Part shown: one piece after another, positions 18,764 through 27,419 of the stretch
Position numbering within the stretch: the stretch's first letter is position 1
Layout: each line of letters begins with the position of its first letter
Origin: Phyllobacterium brassicacearum
GTDB taxonomy: Bacteria > Pseudomonadota > Alphaproteobacteria > Rhizobiales > Rhizobiaceae
Reading direction: 5' to 3'
DNA: 64,000 bases
Assembly: GCF_003010955.1 (NCBI RefSeq)
Contig: NZ_PGGO01000024.1
Coordinates: 1-64,000 of the forward strand
Program-made: the position numbers and the translations under genes
The notes under the pieces: generated by a model
Told to the model about the DNA's origin: nothing
Databases searched by the model: none
The model's input: only the letters and a program-made list of their open reading frames with translations

Positions 18764-19825
18764 ATGACACACGTTCCCAATCCTCGTCCCACCGGTGATT
18801 TCCGGACCTCCTATGCGGGAGACCGGACATTGTTTGCCACGCGGTTCGAAACGAATGCGGTGATCGCTGGCGTGCTATTCGTACTGGTCTCTCCCTTCCT
18901 GTTCAGCGATTACATCCTGAGCCAGTTCATCATCATCGGCATCTATGGCATCGCTGCTCTCGGCCTGAACGTGCTCACGGGCATGACGGGACAGATCTCG
19001 CTTGGTCATGGCGCATTTTTCGGATTCGGCGCCTTTGCGTCCGCCTGGTTCTCCTCAAGGGGCATTCCGGTGCTGTTGTCGATGCCAATGGCCGGGGTGC
19101 TGACCATGGCCGTGGGTATGGTCTTCGGCATTCCGGCGGCTCGGCTGAAGGGGCTCTACTTGGCGATCGCCACTTTGGCGAGCCAGTATATCCTCGAGGA
19201 CTTCTTCGCCCGCGCAGACTGGTTCACCGGTGGGACCTCAGGCTCGCTGGCAGAGACAGCGAACCTGTTCGGCTTTCAGTTCGACAGCGATGGCCGCTAT
19301 CTTTATCTGGTGCTGTTCTGGGTGATCGTGTCGTTCGTCGGGGTTGCAAACCTGGCCCGCACTCGGGACGGGCGGGCACTGGTCGCAGTTCGCGACCACT
19401 ATCTCTCCGCCGAGATCATGGGCATCAATCTGACGCACTACCGCATACTGTCGTTCGGACTGGCTTCGTTCTTTGCGGGCTTGGCCGGTGCCCTCTACGG
19501 TCACTATCTGGGCTTTGTCTCAGCGGAGGGCTTCACGATCATTCTGTCGATCGAGTTCCTGGCGATCATCATTATCGGCGGCCTCGGCTCGGTTTCTGGC
19601 TCTCTGCTCGGGGCGGCGTTCATCCTGCTGCTGCCGCAGGCCATGGAGACCTTCGCCAATGCGCTTGCAACGCTCGTGCCGGCGATCTCCCAGGGCACGG
19701 CCTATATAAAGCAGATGAGTGTGGGTGCCGCGATCATCCTTTTCCTCGTGCTGGAACCGGAAGGGCTTGTACATCGCTGGCGCCTGATGCGCGCCAACTG
19801 GAAGCTCTTCCCCTTCTCGCATTGA
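18764..19825 (+). CDS. Branched-chain-type ABC transporter permease (LivM-like)
   Basis: 353 residues with about nine membrane segments. GIAALGLNVLTGMTGQISLG is the LivM hallmark, and IIIIGGLGSVSGSLLGAAF matches its C-terminal motif. It forms the membrane channel with the upstream permease. The N-terminal 35 residues before the first membrane span are longer than in the classical LivM and of no known role. Confidence 0.9.
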   Translation: MTHVPNPRPTGDFRTSYAGDRTLFATRFETNAVIAGVLFVLVSPFLFSDYILSQFIIIGIYGIAALGLNVLTGMTGQISLGHGAFFGFGAFASAWFSSRGIPVLLSMPMAGVLTMAVGMVFGIPAARLKGLYLAIATLASQYILEDFFARADWFTGGTSGSLAETANLFGFQFDSDGRYLYLVLFWVIVSFVGVANLARTRDGRALVAVRDHYLSAEIMGINLTHYRILSFGLASFFAGLAGALYGHYLGFVSAEGFTIILSIEFLAIIIIGGLGSVSGSLLGAAFILLLPQAMETFANALATLVPAISQGTAYIKQMSVGAAIILFLVLEPEGLVHRWRLMRANWKLFPFSH

Positions 19826-19930
19826 AACCTCAGTCGTCTCGCCGGGGAGAGCGGGACGATCGATCGGGTTTGGCGGTTTGCGCGGCGCCATCTGACCCAA
19901 GAAACCGTGTCGCGCTTGGGAGGATTGGAA

Positions 19931-21172
19931 ATGCAATTGCTGAATGCACTGCCATATGCTGCAGTCGTGACGGGAGCGCTGCTTCTTGCGGGCCCGACAA
20001 TGGCGCAGGACAGCGAAATTCTTGTCGGCCATCTTGCCGACTATACCGGTCCCACCGCCTTCGTCGGCAAGCAGTATGGCGCCGGCGTTGCCGATGCCTT
20101 CAAGCAGATCAATGCGGACGGCGGCATCAACGGCGCTAAGGTCAAGCTTGATACCGTGGACTACGGCTACAAAGTGCCGGAGGCGATCGCGCTATACAAG
20201 AAGTGGGTCGGCCAAGGCATGGTTGCACTGCTGGGGTGGGGTACGGCAGATACCGAGGCGCTGATCAGCTTTGTCACACGCGACAAGATCCCCACGATTT
20301 CCGCGTCCTATTCCGCCCATCTCACGGATCCGCTTGGCAGGAACCCCAATACGAAATCCCGGACACCCTACAATTTCTTCTATGGCCCGTCCTATTCGGA
20401 CGCATGCCGCGCGCTTGTGCAGTGGGCCAGCGAAGAAGCCCGCGCCAAAGGCATCGACAAACCGATCTTCGTCCATACCGGCGACAACCACCCGTATCCA
20501 AACGCGCCCAAGGAAGCATGTGCAGCCTATGCCAAGGAACTCGGCATGACCGTCGCCAATCCGGTGGTCGTGCCCCTCGCGCCGGGCGACTTCAAGGCGC
20601 AGTGCCTGACCGTTAAGCAAAGCGGGGCCAACTACGTCTACATGGGCAACCTGGGCGGTTCGGTCGTCTCTCTGGTCAAGAGCTGCAACACCGTCGGCGT
20701 CGACGCCACCTATATGGGCAATCCGTGGGCGGGTGACTATCTGACCGTCGAAGCCGCCGAGGCCAAGGGACTGATATTCCCGTCATCCACGCCCTTCTTC
20801 GGTGCCGAGGTGCCCGGAATGGCCCTTGTCAAGACGATCGTCGAAAACGGTACGGGGCTGGTTGGTAGCCGGCCGACGCACCATTACATCCGCGGGGTTT
20901 GCTCTGCCTACTACATGAAAGAGGCCATGGAATGGGCAGCCGCCAATGGAGGCATAACTGGCGCGAATATCCGTGATGGCATGTATCAAAAAGCGGACTG
21001 GGTGCCGAAGGGGCTTGAAGGTGTCTGCAGTCCGTCGACCTGGACCAAGGAAGACCATCGCGGCCTGCTGCAGGTCACCATCAATTCCGGCTCCGTGGAG
21101 GGCGGCAGAGCCGTCATCAAGGAGATCGCCACCATTACCCTGCCGCGTCGCGACGACTGGCTGGGGCAGTAA
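19931..21172 (+). CDS. Branched-chain-type ABC transporter substrate-binding protein
   Basis: 413 residues from the ATG at 19931, which follows GGGAGGA. A Sec signal peptide ends at TMAQ|DSEI. The mature protein begins ILVGHLADYTGPTAFVGKQY and continues with GVADAFKQINADGGING, the type I periplasmic-binding fold used for branched-chain amino acids, amides and aromatic acids. The presence of two CoA-ligase-like genes in the operon suggests a carboxylic acid substrate rather than leucine. A GTG at 19907 would extend the frame but lacks a ribosome-binding site. Confidence 0.88.
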   Translation: MQLLNALPYAAVVTGALLLAGPTMAQDSEILVGHLADYTGPTAFVGKQYGAGVADAFKQINADGGINGAKVKLDTVDYGYKVPEAIALYKKWVGQGMVALLGWGTADTEALISFVTRDKIPTISASYSAHLTDPLGRNPNTKSRTPYNFFYGPSYSDACRALVQWASEEARAKGIDKPIFVHTGDNHPYPNAPKEACAAYAKELGMTVANPVVVPLAPGDFKAQCLTVKQSGANYVYMGNLGGSVVSLVKSCNTVGVDATYMGNPWAGDYLTVEAAEAKGLIFPSSTPFFGAEVPGMALVKTIVENGTGLVGSRPTHHYIRGVCSAYYMKEAMEWAAANGGITGANIRDGMYQKADWVPKGLEGVCSPSTWTKEDHRGLLQVTINSGSVEGGRAVIKEIATITLPRRDDWLGQ

Positions 21173-21184
21173 CTGGCGCGTTGA

Positions 21185-21210
21185 GCGGGGAGCCCCGAGT
21201 GGCTTCCCGC
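21185..21210 (+). terminator. Intergenic hairpin between binding-protein and ATPase genes
   Basis: The arms gcggggagcc and ggcttcccgc form a 10-bp stem with one G-T pair and a six-base loop. No T-run follows, so full termination is unlikely. A hairpin here would stabilise the upstream mRNA or attenuate it, giving more binding protein than ATPase, as is common in such operons. Confidence 0.5.
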
Positions 21211-21238
21211 CAAGTCGATAAAGAGGAGGGCAACAGCA

Positions 21239-22075
21239 ATGACACTGACCGCCGAGCAAGTTGCAGAGTCGCTATCAAAGGAGGCGGATGACGCGCTGCT
21301 GTCCATCAACAATGTCGAGGTGATCTTCAACGGCGTCATCCTGGTGCTTCGCGGCATCTCGCTGAATGCTCGAAAGGGGAAAATAACGGCGCTGCTGGGC
21401 GCTAACGGCGCCGGCAAATCCACGACTTTGAAGGCGATTGCAGGGCTCTTGCGGACCGACGATGGCGAGATTACCCGCGGATCCGTGACCTATGACGGTC
21501 GCGACGTGACGCATACGCCTCCTGATCGCAAGGTGCGCGATGGCGTCTTTCTTGTAATGGAAGGGCGCGGCATCATTCAGGACATGACCATTCGCGACAA
21601 CCTCCGGCTTGGGGCATTTACGCGTCCCGGTGCGAATGTCGAAACAGAGATCGAAGAAATTTACCGCTTCTTCCCACGCCTGAAGGAACGTAAGGGCCTG
21701 GCGGGGTACCTCTCCGGAGGAGAACAGCAGATGCTCGCTATCGGTCGCGCCATGATGGCCAAGCCGCGTCTGATCATGATGGACGAGCCGTCAATGGGCT
21801 TGTCACCTCTGCTCGTAAAGGAGGTGTTCGGAATCATCCGCCGGCTCAATCGGGAGCTCGGCATTTCCATTCTCCTCGTCGAGCAAAATGCCAACATGGC
21901 GCTCAAAATCTCCGACTACGGCTACATCATGGAGAATGGAAAGATCGTTCTAGACGGCTCTGCCGAGGAATTGCTGCAGAATGAAGATGTCAAGGAGTTC
22001 TACCTCGGAGGGGGTGAGGAGCGCAGATCCTTCCTCAACGTGAAGAGCTTCAGGCGCCGCAAGCGCTGGCTTTGA
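21239..22075 (+). CDS. Branched-chain-type ABC transporter ATP-binding protein (LivF-like)
   Basis: 278 residues with Walker A GANGAGKST, signature LSGGEQQMLAIGRAMM and Walker B LIMMDEPSMGLSPLL, the last being a LivF hallmark. The N-terminal 25 residues before the ATPase core are an extension beyond the usual ~235-residue LivF, as is the C-terminal tail (RRSFLNVKSFRRRKRW). GAGGAGGG precedes the ATG. Confidence 0.88.
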   Translation: MTLTAEQVAESLSKEADDALLSINNVEVIFNGVILVLRGISLNARKGKITALLGANGAGKSTTLKAIAGLLRTDDGEITRGSVTYDGRDVTHTPPDRKVRDGVFLVMEGRGIIQDMTIRDNLRLGAFTRPGANVETEIEEIYRFFPRLKERKGLAGYLSGGEQQMLAIGRAMMAKPRLIMMDEPSMGLSPLLVKEVFGIIRRLNRELGISILLVEQNANMALKISDYGYIMENGKIVLDGSAEELLQNEDVKEFYLGGGEERRSFLNVKSFRRRKRWL

Positions 22076-22095
22076 TAGGAGCGATTGGAACTGCC

Positions 22096-23334
22096 ATGAC
22101 TGAATTCTACGATGCTCTCGAAACCCGTTCGCCCGAACAGCGCGACGCTGATTTGTTCGCAAGCCTGCGCCAGCAACTGGAGAACGCAAAGCACCATTCC
22201 GCATACTACCAAAAGTCGCTGGAGGGAATTGATCCGGAGACTGTCCGCAATCGTGCGGCACTGGCGGCACTTCCGCTGTTGCGGAAATCCGATCTGCCCG
22301 CCTTGCAGGAAGAAGCACCGCCTCTAGGCGGAATTGCGACGGTTCAGACAGGCCGCCTTCGTCGTCTCTTTCTTTCGCCCGGACCGATCGTCGAGCCCGA
22401 GGGCGACAAGGAGCACTGGCGGATGGCACGGGCGCTGCATGCGCTTGGAATTCGTGCCGGCGACAGAGTGATCAATACGTTCTCCTATCATCTCACTCCG
22501 GCCGGTTTCATGTTCGATCACGCCTGCGCCAAGCTGGGGGCTTGCGTCTTTCCGGGCGGTGGCGGTAACACCGAGCAACAGGCTACGGCTATCGCGCGGC
22601 TGGGCTTGACGGCATACGTCGGTACCCCGGACTTTCTGAAAATCATTCTTGTGCGCATGGACGAGGCTGGCCAGGATGCTTCCACGTTGCTCCGGGCGCT
22701 GGTCACCGGCGGCCCATTCTTCCCGAACCTCAGGGAGTGGTATGCTGCGCGCGGCATTGAGGCGCGGCAGTGCTACGGCACGGCGGAACTGGGGCTGATC
22801 GCCTACGAGACTGGCGGCGCCTCCGATGGCATGGTGACGGACGAGCATGTGCTGGTGGAGATCGTCCGGGCCGGCACAGGCGATCCGGTGGCGCCAGGGG
22901 AGGTGGGCGAGGTGATCGTCACGACGTTCAACCCACTCTATCCGCTGATCCGTTTTGCGACCGGCGACCTCTCGGCGGTGATGCCCGAGCCGTCGCCTTG
23001 CGGGCGTACGGCACTGCGGTTGAGAGGCTGGATGGGGCGGGCCGACCAGACGACCAAGGTCCGGGGGATGTTCGTTCATCCTTCGCAGGTTGCCCGCATC
23101 ATCAAACCGCATGATAAAATTGGCAGAGCACGGCTCGTGGTTACCGAAGAAGGCGGGCATGACCAGTTGACTCTGCATGTCGAATATGCGGGCGAAGTCA
23201 ATGGACTTGCAGACATTCTGGCGGATGCGATCCGAGCCGAATGCAGGATTCGTGGCGCAGTCGTGATCGAACAGCCCGGTACCCTTCCCAACGACGGCCG
23301 GGTCATCGACGACCGTCGCTCACTTGGCGTGTGA
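22096..23334 (+). CDS. PaaK-like AMP-binding (phenylacetate-CoA ligase family) protein
   Basis: 412 residues from the ATG at 22096. The fold is that of phenylacetate-CoA ligases: TFSYHLTPAGFMFDHACAKL, ARQCYGTAELGLIAYE, FNPLYPLIRFATGDLS and RGWMGRADQTTKVRGMFVHP. The usual phosphate loop SSGTTGKP is absent and reads LFLSPGPIVEPEG instead. I recall this SPGP variant as shared by a PaaK subgroup encoded in liv operons, so it may define a subfamily with altered chemistry. A TTG at 22072 could extend it by eight residues and overlap the previous stop. Confidence 0.82.
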   Translation: MTEFYDALETRSPEQRDADLFASLRQQLENAKHHSAYYQKSLEGIDPETVRNRAALAALPLLRKSDLPALQEEAPPLGGIATVQTGRLRRLFLSPGPIVEPEGDKEHWRMARALHALGIRAGDRVINTFSYHLTPAGFMFDHACAKLGACVFPGGGGNTEQQATAIARLGLTAYVGTPDFLKIILVRMDEAGQDASTLLRALVTGGPFFPNLREWYAARGIEARQCYGTAELGLIAYETGGASDGMVTDEHVLVEIVRAGTGDPVAPGEVGEVIVTTFNPLYPLIRFATGDLSAVMPEPSPCGRTALRLRGWMGRADQTTKVRGMFVHPSQVARIIKPHDKIGRARLVVTEEGGHDQLTLHVEYAGEVNGLADILADAIRAECRIRGAVVIEQPGTLPNDGRVIDDRRSLGV

Positions 23335-23365
23335 CGGGCCGGCGCCCTTTCCGGCGATGGGTGCC

Positions 23366-23819
23366 CTACGAGACCCAGCGGGGCTTGCGCTTTTCGAGGA
23401 AGGCGGCAATCTCTTCGCTGGCTTCCTCGGCTTCCCAGGTATCGGCCAACTGGCGAATGGTATCATTAATAACCTTGTCGTTGATAGGGGGCCGAGCGAC
23501 CGAGCAAGACGTTTGGCTCGGGCGACTGCGCCCCGCGGCAGCGAAAGATAGGGGGAAACTTCCGCCTCGATCACGTCGTCGAGCTCGCCGGGCGTCTACC
23601 GATTTTGCAATTATGTTCAACGTAACGGCCTCGTCCGCACTGAAAATGCGCGCGCTCATGAAGACGCGCCGAACCATGCCCTCGCCCATTCTCGCCACGA
23701 CATAGGGGCTGATCTTTGCCGGGATGATACCGAGACGGATTTCGGTGAAGCCGAAACGGCAGTCGCTCGCCGCTACGGCGATATCGCAGATGGACGCCAA
23801 TCCGATACCGCCGCCGAGG
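23366..23819 (-). pseudogene. Enoyl-CoA hydratase, 5'-truncated and frameshifted
   Basis: Starting at the IS6 end the frame reads LGGGIGLASICDIAVAAS, FGFTEIRLGIIPAKISPYVV and MGEGMVRRVFMSARIFSADE, the central part of a crotonase. It then needs a switch into the overlapping frame (VIEAEVSPYLSLPRGAVARA) and back (INDKVINDTIRQLADTWEAE) to end EKRKPRWVS. Two frameshifts plus loss of the N-terminus make it dead. Convergent with the CoA-ligase operon, it could once have served the same pathway. Confidence 0.78.
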
Positions 23820-24618
23820 GGTATTGTCACATAAACGCTGGTGAAGTGGAGTTTGCCTCGACGGCCTGTTTCAGGCAGTCGCAATCGTCGCGATGTTCCA
23901 TTGCGCTATCGCATCGAGACGATGGTGGCGGATGGCATTTGCTGAGCGGTTGGTGTGAGGTGGGACGAAGAGATTTCTGAGAGCTGAGAAGAGCGCGACG
24001 AAGCGTTGGGGGCCTCCTTGAGCCCTGCTTTATTCGCTCACGTTTTCGTAGCGGCAGATGTGAATTCTCCGCTCGATTGTTTAATCCTTTGTGGGAACGG
24101 TGCTCGAGGGTTGGCATGATCTGCCGCTTCGCTGCTCCATAGGAGCGGAGTTTGCCGGTGATCATACGCCTCGGCGCCATGCCCTGCTTCTTCAGCAGAC
24201 GCATCAGCAGCCGCTTGGCAGCCTTGGTGTTGCGACGGTTCTGGACAATCTCGTCGAGCACATAGCCATCCTGATCGACAGCCCGCCACAGCCAGCACTT
24301 CCTGCCTGTGATGGTGATGACCATCTCGTCAAGGTGCCAGACGTCAGTCCGGCTTGGCTGCTTGCGGCGAAGGCGCCGGGCATAGTTTGGACCGAACTTT
24401 ATTCCCCAGCGCCGGATCGTTTCATAAGAGACCGTGATCCCGCGCTCCAGCAGCACTTCCTCAACGAGGCGCAAGCTTAATGGAAACCTGTAATAGAGCC
24501 AGACGGCATGGGCGATGATCTGCGGTGGGAAACGGTGACGTTTGTAACTGACGGCAAGCTGGATCATGCCACGCCTTCTAGCCCAGAAATACTGACGCCA
24601 CGTTTATGTGGCAATACC
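23820..24618. mobile_element. IS6-family insertion sequence (799 bp) with both terminal repeats
   Basis: The ends are inverted repeats: ggtattgtcacataaacg at 23820 on the plus strand and ggtattgccacataaacg at 24618 on the minus strand, 17 of 18 identical. The length and the single transposase frame fit the IS6 family. The eight bases outside each end (cgccgagg and tacataat) do not match, so no target duplication is left. The left flank is a crotonase and the right a cytosine-deaminase-like gene, both cut at the element. Confidence 0.85.
23871..24567 (-). pseudogene. IS6-family transposase with a C-terminal frameshift
   Basis: The first 190 residues are well preserved: RHRFPPQIIAHAVWLYYRF, the catalytic aspartates in VWHLDEMVITI and RAVDQDGYVLDE, and the glutamate in GLNNRAENSHLPLRKRER. 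A frameshift near 24005 then throws the frame off; in the right frame the sequence continues QRFVALFSALRNLFVPPH to a stop at 23871-23873. The helix after the DDE domain is thus lost or altered, so activity is doubtful. Confidence 0.82.
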
Positions 24619-25379
24619 TACATAATAATTATCCATGGAATGCATGGAGCTGAGGTGGGAGCCGGCGACGCGTCCCTGGAGGCCGACGCGCACGGTCTGG
24701 GCGGCGAGTGTCTCGATGTGCCGCGACATTGGATCGTCGGTCTCGTCACAATGCATATCCACCGGCAGCCCGCGCTCGGCGGCGATCCGGCACAAGGCTT
24801 GGACCGATGCCGCGCCCTCGCTTATCGTGCGATCGAAATGCGGAATGCCGCCGACGATATCGACGCCCATGTCGAGGGCACGGTTCAAGGTTTCGACCGC
24901 TCCGGCGGAGCGATAATGGCCGTCCTGTGGAAAAGCCACGAGCTGAAGGTCGATATAAGGAGCGACCTTCGCGCGTACCTCCAGCAACCCCTCCACCGTC
25001 ACCAGTCCTGGATCGCTGGTGTCGACATGGCTGCGGATGGCGAGAAGGCCCTGGCTGACGGCGAGGTCACAATAGCGCAGTGCCCGCTCCACGACCGCTT
25101 CTCTGGAAAGGATCGGGCGCAGCTCGCCCCAGAGGGCGATACCTTCCAGCAGAGTGCCGGAATGATTCATGCGGGCAGGCCAAGGGACAGTGTGGCGTCC
25201 ATATGAAAATGCGGATCGACGAAGGGCGGGGTCACGAGGCGGCCGGTAGCGTCAATTTCGGCAGCGGCCGTCGCTTCGATCTTTGATCCGGTCTCGGCGA
25301 TCTTGCAGTCCCGGATCCAAATATCGACAGCCTCCCGGCCATCGGGAAGATTTTGCGTTTCGGATGATCAGGTCAAACA
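24619..25379 (-). pseudogene. Cytosine-deaminase-like amidohydrolase, broken
   Basis: From the ATG at 25379 the sequence reads MFDLIIRNAK, then after a frameshift LPDGREAVDIWIRDCKIAE and FVDPHFHMDATLSLGLP, then after a second frameshift MNHSGTLLEGIALWGELRPI, on to DMHCDETDDP and GSHLSSMHSMDNYYV. These are the metal-binding HFHMD, the HVD and the HCDE segments of CodA-type deaminases. The last quarter is missing where the IS6 element starts. In the operon it follows a base/nucleoside-type ABC transporter, which fits a former role in pyrimidine or related base salvage. Confidence 0.8.
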
Positions 25380-25428
25380 TGGTGCACCATGGAAAGCGGG
25401 TTGAGGACAATCGGTTCGCAAACAGGAT

Positions 25429-26373
25429 TTACCGTTCGCCACGACGATAGGCTTGCATCAGCGCCTGCGGCACCTTCGCTCGCCGTGCCACCAGGGCAAG
25501 CGCCGCAATCGACAGGATATAGGGGATCATCAGAAAAATCTGGTATGGAACCCTGTCGCCCAGAACCGGTTGCAGTCTGAGCTGGAAAGCATCGAAAAAG
25601 GCGAAGAGCAATGCGCCGAGCAGTGCACGGCCCGGTCGCCACGAGGCAAACACCACCAGCGCGATGCAGATCCAGCCGCGCCCTTGTACCATCGTCGGAA
25701 AGAAGCTGTTGAAGGCTGACAGCGTCAAAAACGCGCCACCCATACCCATGAGCGCACTGCCCGCCATGATGGCGCTATAGCGTATGCGGACCGGATTGAT
25801 GCCCTGCGCCTCGGCCGCGTGTGGATTTTCCCCGGTCATGCGGATCGCAAGTCCGAGCGGCATCCGGAAGATGACATAACTCATCACCATGGCGGTCAGG
25901 ATCGCAAGATAGGTCGGCATTGTCTGGGTGAAAATGGCCTGGCCGAAAAATGGCAAATCGGACAATCCGGGAATAGAGACCGGCTTGAACGGCACGATTG
26001 TCGGCGGCGTAGAGGCGAGGGGCACGTTGAGCCGGAAAAGGAAATAACTGAGGCTTGAGGCAAACAGCGTAATACCGAGACCAGTTACGTGCTGCGACAG
26101 ACCGAGCGTGACCGACAACAGGGCATGCATCAATCCGAACACGGCCCCGGCGAGTGCCGCCACCAGCATTCCGGTCCAGAGGTCCGCGCCATTATAGACA
26201 GTCAGCCAGCCGACCATCGCACCGAACGTCATGATGCCCTCGATACCAAGGTTCAGAACGCCGGAGCGCTCGCACAGAACGGCGCCGAGCGTTCCGAAAA
26301 TCAGCGGCGTTGCGATCCGCAAGACCGCAGCCCACAGGCCCGCCGAGGCCAGTATGTCGAAAAGGGCCATCAT
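25429..26373 (-). CDS. Nucleoside/base-type ABC transporter permease (second)
   Basis: 314 residues, about eight membrane segments. LRIATPLIFGTLGAVLCERS and GVLNLGIEGIMTFGAMVGWL match the permeases of the BMP-type (RbsC/YufQ-like) family. The four-base overlap with the upstream permease gene shows one operon. It should form a heterodimeric channel with the 26370-27419 protein. It is the last intact gene of the operon; the deaminase-like gene beyond it is broken. Confidence 0.88.
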   Translation of the reverse strand: MMALFDILASAGLWAAVLRIATPLIFGTLGAVLCERSGVLNLGIEGIMTFGAMVGWLTVYNGADLWTGMLVAALAGAVFGLMHALLSVTLGLSQHVTGLGITLFASSLSYFLFRLNVPLASTPPTIVPFKPVSIPGLSDLPFFGQAIFTQTMPTYLAILTAMVMSYVIFRMPLGLAIRMTGENPHAAEAQGINPVRIRYSAIMAGSALMGMGGAFLTLSAFNSFFPTMVQGRGWICIALVVFASWRPGRALLGALLFAFFDAFQLRLQPVLGDRVPYQIFLMIPYILSIAALALVARRAKVPQALMQAYRRGER

Positions 26374-27419
26374 CTGCGGATCCTGTATTGGGTGAAGAAC
26401 AGGGCAACGAGCATCGTCAGCAGCGAAAGCGACACAACGACGTCGGCAATGTAGGTCGGGATACCGAGTGCCCGGCTCATGCCATCAGCGCCCACGAACA
26501 TCGCCGCCGTGAAAACAGCAGCAGCGATCACGCCGACCGGGTGCAGATTGGCAAGCATCGCGACGATAATGCCCGAATAGCCGTAACCCGGCGATAGATC
26601 GGTGGTAACGTAGCCTTTAACCCCCATCACTTCGATGGCACCTGCGAGGCCAGCCAATCCGCCGGAAAGGCAGGCGACTTTGACCAGCGTCAAGCCGAGC
26701 GGCACGCCTGCGAAAGCCGCTCCCGCGGGGCTCAGGCCCGCTGCGCGCGTCCGTAGGCCGAAGACGGTCCGCGATTGCAGAAGATGCACGATTATCGCCG
26801 CCGCAACGGCCACTGCGAGACCGATGTGGAGGCGCGAACGCATGATCAGCTTGGGCAGCAATGCGTGCTCGCTGACGGGCAAGGACTGCGGCCACCCGAA
26901 AGCCAGCGGATCCTTGAGAACGCCTTCAACCAGCAGTGAAACGAACAGGACGGCCACGAAGTTCAAGAGCAGACTTGTTACGACCTCATCGACCGAGAAG
27001 CGCAGACGCAGCCACAAAGGCAGCAGCATAAGCAGCATTCCGGCCAAGGCCCCAGCGGAAAACAGGGTAGGGATGAGGAGTGGTCCCGGAAGAGCGGCGA
27101 GCGTACTCGAACCGAGGGCCGCAACGGTAATTGCACCGACATAGAATTGTCCTTCAGCCCCAATGTTCCAGAGCCGCGCACGGAACGCGACCGCGGCGGC
27201 AAGACCGGTCAGGATGAGCGGTGTGGCGCGCGTGAACGTTTCGGTGGCAGCAAGACGCGTGCCGAAAGCGCCGGTGACGATCCGCCAATAGGCTTCGAGC
27301 ACCGGCGCACCGGCCATCGCAATCAGGATTCCCGCGATAGCGAGCGCGGCTGCCACCGCGATCAGCGGAGAAACCAGTACAAGGAAAAGAGGCCTGTGCG
27401 CCCGGCGTTCAAGACGCAT
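26370..27419 (-). CDS. Nucleoside/base-type ABC transporter permease (first)
   Basis: 349 residues with about nine membrane segments. It begins with a basic stretch (MRLERRAHRPLF) and contains TRATPLILTGLAAAVAFRAR, WNIGAEGQFYVGAITVAALG and LSPGYGYSGIIVAMLANLHP, typical of the YufP-like permease of purine/nucleoside importers. It overlaps the ATPase gene by 11 bases and the next permease by four. Confidence 0.88.
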   Translation of the reverse strand: MRLERRAHRPLFLVLVSPLIAVAAALAIAGILIAMAGAPVLEAYWRIVTGAFGTRLAATETFTRATPLILTGLAAAVAFRARLWNIGAEGQFYVGAITVAALGSSTLAALPGPLLIPTLFSAGALAGMLLMLLPLWLRLRFSVDEVVTSLLLNFVAVLFVSLLVEGVLKDPLAFGWPQSLPVSEHALLPKLIMRSRLHIGLAVAVAAAIIVHLLQSRTVFGLRTRAAGLSPAGAAFAGVPLGLTLVKVACLSGGLAGLAGAIEVMGVKGYVTTDLSPGYGYSGIIVAMLANLHPVGVIAAAVFTAAMFVGADGMSRALGIPTYIADVVVSLSLLTMLVALFFTQYRIRR

